From assembly GCF_002737765.1 (NCBI RefSeq), contig NZ_PEGG01000115.1, positions 1 through 5,847 of the forward strand: a stretch of 5,847 nucleotides of DNA, written 5' to 3'. This stretch comes from Caulobacter sp. B11. GTDB taxonomy: Bacteria; Pseudomonadota; Alphaproteobacteria; Caulobacterales; Caulobacteraceae. Below the pieces are notes generated by a model, which saw only the letters and a list, made by a program, of their open reading frames with translations, searched no databases and was not told where the DNA came from. Of this stretch, positions 1-4,237 are shown in pieces; position 1 is the stretch's first letter, and the number at the start of each line of letters is the position of its first letter. Both the position numbers and the translations under genes were made by a program.

Positions 1-22
1 TGGGGCATGCCTGGGGCATGCC
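1..22. repeat. 11-bp exact tandem duplication inside the SRAP gene
   Basis: The 11-mer tggggcatgcc occurs twice in direct succession at 1-11 and 12-22. Each copy can encode Trp-Gly-Met-Pro, a conserved stretch of SRAP proteins: copy one in frame 1, copy two in frame 3. The downstream conserved SRAP sequence continues in frame 3. Since 11 is not a multiple of three, a duplication here would put the upstream part of the gene out of frame with the rest. The upstream sequence lies outside the window, so which copy is original cannot be told, and an assembly or sequencing artefact at an edge is possible. Confidence 0.85.
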
Positions 23-554
23 TGCGAGGAAGGCGCTGCTCGACGCCGCGACCAAGCGGGCTGACAAGCTCCGGGCCAAGGGGCGCGACGTCGACTTTGC
101 AGAGTTGCTCCGTCTGGAGCCCGACAGCGGCACGACCAATGTGCGCAACACCGACAGCGGCCACTGGAAGCGCTGGCTGGGCGTCGAGCATCGGTGCCTT
201 GTGCCGTTCACCAGCTTCAGCGAATTCAACCGCGACGCCGGCGGCGACATCTGGTTCGCCTTGGCTGAGGATCGCCCCCTCGCCTTCTTCGCCGGGATCT
301 GGGCGCCGCAATGGACCAGCGTGCGCAAGATCAAGACGGGTGAGGAAACCTGCGATCTATTCGCCTTCCTGACCACGGCGCCAAATACCGAGGTCGGAGC
401 GGTTCATCCCAAGGCGATGCCGGTCATCCTGACGACCGAGGATGAGCGAGAAGCGTGGATGGCTGAGCCATGGCCGGAAGCCCGCCAACTGCAGCGCCCT
501 CTGCCAGACGGCGCCCTTCAGGTGGTGGCGCGAGGCCTAAAGAAGGACGGTTGA
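3..554 (+). CDS. SRAP (YedK/HMCES) family protein, 3' part, N-terminus missing or frameshifted
   Basis: SRAP-domain protein of the YedK/HMCES family. Such proteins bind abasic sites in single-stranded DNA and protect them by forming a covalent crosslink through the N-terminal cysteine (Cys2). Counting from the ATG at 18 (178 residues), the visible family signatures are TNVRNT with conserved Asn at 41 and 44, HRCLVPFTSFSEF with the active-site Glu at 69, FAGIW, FLTTAPN, HPKAMPVIL with the active-site His at 130, and the C-terminal LQRPLPD motif. Full-length members are usually somewhat over 200 residues and begin MCGR or MCNL. That N-terminal segment with the catalytic Cys is absent here, so the ATG at 18 is an internal Met of the WGMP motif and not a real start. 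The frame is open to base 3. An 11-bp duplication at 1-22 would break the frame, so the gene may be a pseudogene. The family assignment is secure; functionality is unknown. Confidence 0.88.
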   Translation, partial: GHAWGMPARKALLDAATKRADKLRAKGRDVDFAELLRLEPDSGTTNVRNTDSGHWKRWLGVEHRCLVPFTSFSEFNRDAGGDIWFALAEDRPLAFFAGIWAPQWTSVRKIKTGEETCDLFAFLTTAPNTEVGAVHPKAMPVILTTEDEREAWMAEPWPEARQLQRPLPDGALQVVARGLKKDG

Positions 555-746
555 ACGTGAATCGGCCCGCCTATTCGGAGCATTCAGCGCGTCAAAAATC
601 GGCACAAATACACAAGCCAAGGCTCCAATGACCGGATCCAACTTTAGAAACCGGCGGATAACACCGCTTCCGGCGTATATGTACTTCGCAAACCCAGATT
701 TGGGCCGGTCGCAAGCCACGGTCTATGCTACCGGTACGGATATTTT
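555..746. other. Intergenic region, no convincing gene
   Basis: About 190 bases separate the SRAP gene from the small membrane protein. A minus-strand ORF of 60 codons spans 537-719 but overlaps the SRAP end, lacks a recognisable domain and shows no ribosome binding site, so I do not call it. A weak sigma70-like pair may drive the next gene: ttgggc at 700-705 and tatgct at 724-729, separated by 18 bases. The match is only partial and is offered as a possibility. A small inverted repeat, cccagatttggg, lies at 693-704. Confidence 0.4.
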
Positions 747-758
747 ATGGGGGCTGGT

Positions 759-1004
759 ATGAGCGACGCGCTTGGGCGATTTCTCGGTTATGCGCTTGTT
801 ATTGGATTTGCCATCTGGGGATTAGCCACATGGGATTCTAAGATAAAAAGCGATAAATCCAAGCGCGAAATTGCCTACGAAATGTCTATTTCGAACAATG
901 ATGAACTGAAGAAAGCCGACGAGCGGATTGATCAACTTGAATCCGAAATATCGGATCAGGAAGACCGCATCAGCGAGCTTGAAGGCCGACTTGGGGTGAA
1001 CTGA
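759..1004 (+). CDS. Small membrane-anchored coiled-coil protein, unknown function
   Basis: I do not recognise a family. From the ATG at 759 the product is 81 residues. Residues about 8-24 (FLGYALVIGFAIWGLA) form one hydrophobic transmembrane segment near the N-terminus. A basic linker follows (KIKSDKSKR). Residues about 48-78 form a charged coiled coil with hydrophobic positions at 57, 60, 64, 71, 74 and 78, a regular 3-4 heptad spacing broken only by Gln67. The likely topology is a single-pass inner-membrane protein with a cytoplasmic helical tail, possibly a dimer. An in-frame ATG at 747 would add four residues (MGAG); neither start has a strong Shine-Dalgarno, and I prefer 759 because gggggc precedes it. 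Base composition is clearly lower in GC than the phage genes to the right, suggesting separate ancestry. The one-TM plus coiled-coil layout resembles phage i-spanins superficially, but no lysis partner is adjacent. Existence as a gene is likely; the role is unknown. Confidence 0.62.
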   Translation: MSDALGRFLGYALVIGFAIWGLATWDSKIKSDKSKREIAYEMSISNNDELKKADERIDQLESEISDQEDRISELEGRLGVN

Positions 1005-1334
1005 GAAGCTTCCAGCTTCGTACTAGGTAGGCGGAACCGTGTTCGCATTTTACGGAGTAAATTCGGGGAGCAGCGCTTAGACCGTGGGTCGGCAGGTGCG
1101 GCCAGCGCATCGGCGATAATCAAGAGCCGGAACTTGAGCTTTGTAGCCGTGGATGGCTATAACCAGCGGGACTCGCGGGCGAACCGGGTTCGCGTCGCCG
1201 CTAACGGAGCAGTGAGAAAACGAAAGAGCTTGCAACCGATTCGCGCCTATTTCGTTTTTCACTTGCGGTTAAGGCCTACGGAATTATATATGATCCTAGG
1301 CATTGCCTGTTAGGTTCACCGTATGGGGGCCGCG
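1005..1334. other. Intergenic region of about 330 bases rich in inverted repeats
   Basis: No convincing protein gene is present. The 61-codon minus-strand ORF at 1077-1262 has no Shine-Dalgarno, no hydrophobic or domain pattern, and runs through inverted repeats. Three inverted repeats can be seen: gaagct/agcttc at 1005-1019 directly after the stop codon of the small membrane protein, with a 3-base loop but no T tract; gcgaacc/ggttcgc at 1179-1193 with a 1-base centre; and a long imperfect pair, agtgagaaaacgaaa with tttcgtttttcact, at 1211-1263. No tRNA cloverleaf could be assembled around the ggttcg motif. The segment could hold a small RNA, a regulatory site or an attachment site, but the sequence does not decide this. 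Confidence 0.45.
1211..1263. repeat. Imperfect long inverted repeat (14-15 bp arms)
   Basis: The left arm agtgagaaaacgaaa at 1211-1225 and right arm tttcgtttttcact at 1250-1263 are reverse complements apart from one extra base in the left arm. They flank a 24-base centre. The right arm is T-rich, but the downstream bases (tgcggttaagg) do not continue a T tract, so it is not a typical intrinsic terminator. It could be an RNA hairpin, a protein-binding operator or a remnant of a mobile-element end. Confidence 0.6.
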
Positions 1335-1362
1335 AAAAGCCGGGGTTTATCCCCGGCTTTTT
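1335..1362. terminator. Strong intrinsic terminator, usable from both strands
   Basis: A perfect GC stem, gccgggg at 1339-1345 and ccccggc at 1351-1357, with loop tttat, is flanked by aaaa on the left and ttttt on the right. It therefore forms a hairpin followed by a U run on either strand. The minus-strand DUF3800 gene stops at 1365, so the stem begins about three bases past its stop codon. It would also stop any plus-strand transcript coming from the small membrane protein gene or the intergenic region. Confidence 0.9.
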
Positions 1363-1364
1363 CG

Positions 1365-2162
1365 TTAATAGCAGTAGTATTTAATGCCCATCGCCTTGAT
1401 GCTTTCGGTGTCTGGTAGCGCAAAATTGATGATTTTAGCGCTGTCCCTCAACTGTCTGAAAACATGGAACGATCGATCGTAACGCTGTCTTGCTATAGCG
1501 TAGATATAACTATCCGCTATTTGCAACATTCTGGACGATTTGGTTTTCCATTCAATTGTACCTAAAGTCTCGGCAAACACCTCTTTAGAAAGAGGCGCGT
1601 ATTTCGCGGAGTTATCTTTGTCAAACTCTAAGCCATTTTCTTTTAGATTTGCAAAGTAGCCCTTCACGGTATCGTTGATTGCAATATCGCTTTCAAAAAC
1701 TACATCAAGTTTGCACCCGATAGAAACGGCATATTTTACCGCCCGCTCGATCGTAATATCGAAAGCGCTGCGGCAAAGCAGCCATTTCGTACCAGGATGC
1801 TTTTCAATATAGCCACGCGCCACGTAGCCCGGGCGATCAATAATGCAGGCTGTCCCAAGGGCAGGAACGGCTGATAGAAAAGCTTTATAATCCAGCCAAA
1901 ACTGATCTCGCTCTCTCTGCGACAAACGCCCCAGCCACGAGAAGCCCTTCTTCTCGGCAAGCATGTCAGTGAAGTGAAATGGAGATTTCACATTCCAGCT
2001 AGCAACGATCTCGTCGTGCAGGCGCTTTGCCTCTATCTCATCCTCTTTTCGGATGATGAATCCGCCCAGACCGAACCAATCTCTACCTAGTCGCGAGAGA
2101 TCGCTTTTCTTGTCGGGCTGACGATTTCCAGTTTCGTCCATGTAATATGTTAGGGTGGCCAT
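1365..2162 (-). CDS. DUF3800 domain-containing protein
   Basis: A 265-residue protein with the pattern of the DUF3800 family, thought to adopt an RNase H-like fold with an acidic site; no biochemical activity is well established. Visible signatures in order: an N-terminal strand with YYMDETGN (Asp9, Glu10); the FGLGGFII strand (about 30-37); FHFTDML with His63, matching the family's conserved His near a Glu/Asp; LDVVFESD with Glu157; and MLQIADSYIYAIAR with Asp217, matching the family's C-terminal LQ-ADL motif. The length fits the family and the gene looks intact. It starts at the ATG at 2162 without a clear Shine-Dalgarno (agatggcttt precedes it). GC is roughly half in lines I counted, far below the lysis and tail genes, indicating separate acquisition. 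It lies downstream of an IS remnant and stops against a terminator. DUF3800 genes often sit on mobile elements and near defence genes, so a cargo or defence role is plausible but inferred. Confidence 0.85.
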   Translation of the reverse strand: MATLTYYMDETGNRQPDKKSDLSRLGRDWFGLGGFIIRKEDEIEAKRLHDEIVASWNVKSPFHFTDMLAEKKGFSWLGRLSQRERDQFWLDYKAFLSAVPALGTACIIDRPGYVARGYIEKHPGTKWLLCRSAFDITIERAVKYAVSIGCKLDVVFESDIAINDTVKGYFANLKENGLEFDKDNSAKYAPLSKEVFAETLGTIEWKTKSSRMLQIADSYIYAIARQRYDRSFHVFRQLRDSAKIINFALPDTESIKAMGIKYYCY

Positions 2163-2249
2163 AAAGCCATCTAACCGAGTTGGTTGCGGATTCCCATCCC
2201 TCCCCCTATCGCATGGGCAAGCATGACGATTATGACCTAGTCCTTTTTA
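2163..2249. other. Upstream region of the DUF3800 gene
   Basis: This short spacer lies between the transposase remnant and the DUF3800 start and should hold the promoter of that gene. On the minus strand I see ttgccc and cataat as isolated promoter-like hexamers, but no pair with good spacing. The outer end of the former insertion sequence may also lie here; no terminal inverted repeat could be confirmed because the opposite end is not present. Confidence 0.35.
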
Positions 2250-2430
2250 GGGGGCGCCGGTTTTATCGCCCCAGCGCCGAACGGTAGGAGTAGCGGAAGT
2301 CAAATTCCGCCAGATAGCGGTGCAGGTGCTTCTTGCCGCAATGCTAATAGACGCCCTCCATGCCGCGCTTGAAGACCGAGAAGAAGCCTTCAACGGTGTT
2401 TGTCGTGATGTAGCACTCGTCCCTCGCACC
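2250..2430 (-). pseudogene. Remnant of an IS1595-family (ISXO2-like) transposase, C-terminal part
   Basis: Reading the minus strand down from about 2425 gives ITTNTVEGFFSVFKRGMEGVY, a stop codon, then HCGKKHLHRYLAEFDFRY. This is the C-terminal part of the ISXO2-like DDE transposase domain, including the highly conserved NT-EGFFS-FKRG and KHLHRYL-EFDFRY motifs. The stop (tag at 2344-2346) falls where the family usually has Gln, consistent with a CAG to TAG change. The frame runs on to a taa at 2263-2265, while the expected DKT-like continuation (GDKTGAP) appears in another frame, so there is a frameshift near 2270. The N-terminal two thirds and the left half of the element are missing. The right-hand boundary with the Rz1 gene is estimated. 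The element is dead; its importance is that it marks an old insertion and deletion at the end of the lysis cassette. Confidence 0.85.
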
Positions 2431-2701
2431 AGACCTTCGCCCGATCCAGCCGCTGCACATTTCCCCGCGCCCAGGGCAGCCACTCGCCAAACAGAAATGC
2501 GCTCAACCCCGGCGGCAGGGTTGATGGGTCGATCCCGGGCGGCGGCAAGGGTTCAGGCTCGATGTCAGCCGCCAGGCTGGCCGGGCAAACCAGCGGCGCG
2601 TCGGCCGGTATAGGCGCCGGCGGACCAGAGGCCCTGAAGGTCGCGCACCCTGTCATCAGCGGCAGGGCCAGAGCAGCTGCGAGAAGCATAGCCCGCGTCA
2701 T
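2390..2701 (-). CDS. Rz1-like outer-membrane spanin lipoprotein with altered C-terminus
   Basis: A 103-residue protein starting at the ATG at 2701. The N-terminus MTRAMLLAAALALPLMTGC is a lipoprotein signal peptide with lipobox MTGC and lipidated Cys19. After it comes a Pro/Ala-rich stretch (GPPAPIPADAP, PEPLPPPGIDPSTLPPG), typical of Rz1 o-spanins. The gene begins inside the preceding Rz-like gene in a different frame, overlaps it by 137 bases and extends beyond it, an overlapping Rz/Rz1 architecture. The mature protein would sit in the outer membrane and pair through the periplasm with the Rz-like i-spanin to disrupt the outer membrane after endolysin action. The last dozen or so residues (about EGRVLHHDKHR) and the stop codon are encoded by the IS1595 transposase remnant, so the native C-terminus has been replaced. 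Because the C-terminus of o-spanins contacts the i-spanin, function could be affected. There are no close homologues I can name; the assignment rests on lipobox, proline content and position. Confidence 0.78.
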   Translation of the reverse strand: MTRAMLLAAALALPLMTGCATFRASGPPAPIPADAPLVCPASLAADIEPEPLPPPGIDPSTLPPGLSAFLFGEWLPWARGNVQRLDRAKVWCEGRVLHHDKHR

Positions 2702-2996
2702 AGGCGGCACGGCATTGTCCTTTCCAGAATTGCGCCGTCGCGGCGGCGTCGAGCGCCTCGCCCCGGCCATTTGATTTCATAGCTTTGTCACGCGCGCGGA
2801 TCTGATCCGCCGCCAGGGTCAGCGCGCCGCCGGCCCGGGTCAGGGCCAGGGCAGCCCGGGTCCGCGCCGAGTCTGATCGGTCGAGGCGGGCCGCCAGGCC
2901 CCAGGGCGCGCGCTCATAGCCGGCCATGACCATCAGGCCCAAGGCCAAGCCGAAAGCTCCGCGCACCCCAACGACCTTGCAAAGCGCGCCCAGCAT
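2565..2996 (-). CDS. Rz-like inner-membrane spanin
   Basis: A 143-residue protein with an N-terminal signal-anchor (residues about 10-27, VRGAFGLALGLMVMAG region) and a periplasmic part containing a helical, Arg/Ala-rich region (about 36-75) and two cysteines at 95 and 108 (FWKGQCRAAYDAGYASRSC). Topology and size fit phage Rz i-spanins. The start ATG (2996-2994) overlaps the endolysin stop as TGATG, sharing one base, which suggests translational coupling. The frame has no stop back to 3338, but that longer reading is only a shadow of the endolysin gene. The 3' third is overlapped by the Rz1-like gene in another frame. Role: it spans the periplasm with Rz1 to complete lysis of a Gram-negative host. 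Sequence similarity to named Rz proteins is not something I can demonstrate, so the call depends mainly on gene order, topology and the nested lipoprotein. Confidence 0.75.
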   Translation of the reverse strand: MLGALCKVVGVRGAFGLALGLMVMAGYERAPWGLAARLDRSDSARTRAALALTRAGGALTLAADQIRARDKAMKSNGRGEALDAAATAQFWKGQCRAAYDAGYASRSCSGPAADDRVRDLQGLWSAGAYTGRRAAGLPGQPGG

Positions 2997-3490
2997 CACG
3001 CCTCGTTGCGGCTCAAGGCGCCGCCCTCCCCCTTGATCACCACCGCTGTCGAGGTCACCGCTTTGCCGGCCGGCCAGCGCGAGGCGACCATGCGGTTCTT
3101 TTCGATCCGGATGATCTTGACCGCGTCGCCCTGGTTGCCGCCCAGAACGAAGAAGGCGACGGGGTCTTCGCCGACATAGAAGCCGACGTGGCCGCCGCCA
3201 GGCCGGCTGAAGACCAGCACCGCGCCGACACAGGGCCGCACGGCCACGCCCCAGGTCGCCCAGGCCGAAGCCCGGATAGCGATCGGTGGGGGCTTGAGAC
3301 CGATCGCGTTGATGCAGTGCGCGGCGAACAGGCCGCACCAGGGAACGTGATCGCCTCCATAGGCGATGCCCAGGATCTTCGATCCCAGGCCCTCCGCCAT
3401 CTTCATGATCACCGGGCTATTGCCGACGCCGGGAACCTCGCGCGTGCCGATCAGGGCGCGCGCGACCACGATCCATGCGGGATCCGTCAT
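2996..3490 (-). CDS. Endolysin-like TIGR02594 family peptidase (NlpC/P60/CHAP-like)
   Basis: A 164-residue protein of the TIGR02594 family, relatives of the NlpC/P60 and CHAP cysteine peptidases that cut peptide bonds in peptidoglycan. Motifs in order: PAWIVVARALIGTREVPG at residues 4-21, the family's N-terminal hallmark; NSPVIMKM; VPWCGLFAAHCIN with the likely catalytic Cys52; a hydrophobic core, RPCVGAVLVFSR; GGGHVGFYVGE with the likely catalytic His101; and VLGGNQGDAV with Asn119 as the probable third polar residue. The start at 3490 is chosen because the homologous region begins there and aaggaag sits at 3497-3503 about 6-8 bases before it; the frame is open to 3610 but upstream is not conserved-looking. 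No signal peptide is seen, so release depends on the holin encoded just upstream. The downstream Rz-like gene is coupled through TGATG. The family call is firm; the exact bond cleaved is unknown. Confidence 0.88.
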   Translation of the reverse strand: MTDPAWIVVARALIGTREVPGVGNSPVIMKMAEGLGSKILGIAYGGDHVPWCGLFAAHCINAIGLKPPPIAIRASAWATWGVAVRPCVGAVLVFSRPGGGHVGFYVGEDPVAFFVLGGNQGDAVKIIRIEKNRMVASRWPAGKAVTSTAVVIKGEGGALSRNEA

Positions 3491-3496
3491 GGTCTT

Positions 3497-3503
3497 CTTC
3501 CTT
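3497..3503 (-). promoter_or_regulatory. Ribosome binding site of the endolysin gene
   Basis: On the minus strand aaggaag precedes the ATG at 3490 by about six bases. It is a good Shine-Dalgarno and decides the start in a frame that stays open another 40 codons upstream. Confidence 0.75.
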
Positions 3504-3530
3504 CTAACGATGTGAGGGTGTGAAGAGGGC

Positions 3531-3842
3531 TCAGCGGCCCTTGGACGGCCCGATGCGGCCATCGGTGACGCCGTCCAGGCCATCGGCCTTGTGGAACAGC
3601 GCCGGGCCATAGGTGGCGGCCAGATAGACGACTAGGCCCAGCAGCATCAGCAGATCGCCCAGGCCCGGGCCTCGGCCGAGCGCGCGTCCCGGGCCAGCCC
3701 AGGCGATGCCGGCGGCGACAGCGGCCAGGCCCAGGCGCTGGGCCTGCGAGAGCACACCGCCCCAACCCAACAGAGCGATGGTGGCGATCATCAGCACCAC
3801 CGCTGCGGCTAGGACGACAGACACGACGAGGAACGGCGACAT
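3531..3842 (-). CDS. Small holin-like membrane protein (second of pair)
   Basis: A 103-residue very hydrophobic protein with three likely transmembrane segments, at about 4-28 (FLVVSVVLAAAVVLMIATIALLG), 36-50 and 61-79 (LGDLLMLLGLVVYLAAT), and a polar basic C-terminus ending GPSKGR. Three TM helices, size and a charged tail are typical of class I phage holins, which form inner-membrane pores that release or activate endolysin. The ATG at 3842 lies two bases past the stop of the preceding membrane-protein gene (TGATCATG), and its Shine-Dalgarno gggggaggg at 3849-3857 lies inside that gene, so the two are likely co-translated. The endolysin starts 40 bases downstream. With two adjacent membrane proteins, one may be the holin and the other an antiholin or accessory protein; the sequence does not say which. 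The frame is open to 4223, but the upstream part is only an out-of-frame reading of the neighbour. Confidence 0.72.
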   Translation of the reverse strand: MSPFLVVSVVLAAAVVLMIATIALLGWGGVLSQAQRLGLAAVAAGIAWAGPGRALGRGPGLGDLLMLLGLVVYLAATYGPALFHKADGLDGVTDGRIGPSKGR

Positions 3843-3844
3843 GA

Positions 3845-4207
3845 TCAGCCCTCCCCCGTGGTGATCCGCACCTTGAGCAGGGCGAGCGGATCTCCGGCCA
3901 CCTTGGTCAGCCAGGGGACCAGGCCAGCCAAGACGATCATCCCGAACAGGCCGGTGAGAAAGGTCACCGCCCGTCCGACCTCGGGTGGGATATGGCCCCA
4001 CGGCCACACGGCGCCGAGCAATGCGATCACCGCCGGGGCCAGCCACAGGACGCAGGCGAGGCCGAAGCAGACGCTTAAACTCTTGCCGCGCACCGTCAGG
4101 TGCTCGCCGAACGCCATGCTCATCACGGCGCCGGCAATGCCGGGCGTCAGTGGAGCAAGCTTGGCCAGGGCGGCAAGCAGATTGGGTTCGCCGGGATTGT
4201 CGGCCAT
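3845..4207 (-). CDS. Holin-like membrane protein (first of pair)
   Basis: A 120-residue protein with a hydrophilic N-terminus, a weakly hydrophobic segment at about 20-34 (LTPGIAGAVMSMAFG), and strong transmembrane segments at about 45-68 (SVCFGLACVLWLAPAVIALLGAVW) and 80-99 (AVTFLTGLFGMIVLAGLVPW), followed by a short basic tail. The PGIAGA-SMAFG start and the closing G-FG segment resemble phage holins of the LydA/holin_3_3 type, which I offer as a tentative family. The start at 4207 is fixed by a perfect Shine-Dalgarno, aaaggag at 4214-4220, six bases upstream. It lies 30 bases after the repeat protein gene with no terminator between, so the tail and lysis genes probably share a transcript. 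Placed before the second membrane protein and endolysin, it is the best holin candidate, but an antiholin role is equally possible. Confidence 0.75.
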   Translation of the reverse strand: MADNPGEPNLLAALAKLAPLTPGIAGAVMSMAFGEHLTVRGKSLSVCFGLACVLWLAPAVIALLGAVWPWGHIPPEVGRAVTFLTGLFGMIVLAGLVPWLTKVAGDPLALLKVRITTGEG

Positions 4208-4213
4208 CGGGCT

Positions 4214-4220
4214 CTCCTTT
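4214..4220 (-). promoter_or_regulatory. Ribosome binding site of the first holin-like gene
   Basis: The minus strand reads aaaggag six bases before the ATG at 4207. It is a near-perfect Shine-Dalgarno, the strongest in the window, and fixes the start. Confidence 0.85.
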
Positions 4221-4237
4221 CAAAAATCAGAAAACGG

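Noticed and set aside
7..372. Plus-strand frame-1 ORF of 121 codons at the left edge
   Set aside because: It overlaps the SRAP gene in another frame, and its Ser/Arg/Pro-rich sequence is a shadow of that gene; only its first codons, before the duplication, could belong to SRAP.
537..719. Minus-strand ORF of 60 codons after SRAP
   Set aside because: It overlaps the SRAP 3' end, has no Shine-Dalgarno and no recognisable domain.
1160..1220. Possible tRNA because of a gggttcgc motif
   Set aside because: The motif is explained by the inverted repeat at 1179-1193, and no acceptor, D and anticodon stems could be arranged around it.
1077..1262. Minus-strand ORF of 61 codons in the intergenic region
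   Set aside because: It crosses inverted repeats, lacks a ribosome binding site and has no protein-like pattern.
2565..3338. Long 257-codon minus-strand ORF as a single gene
   Set aside because: Its first 114 codons are an out-of-frame reading of the endolysin; the real gene starts at 2996 as the Rz-like spanin.
3845..4223. Upstream half of the frame that contains the second holin-like protein
   Set aside because: It is Arg/Asp/Gly-rich noise opposite the first holin-like gene; the hydrophobic protein starts at 3842 with its own Shine-Dalgarno.
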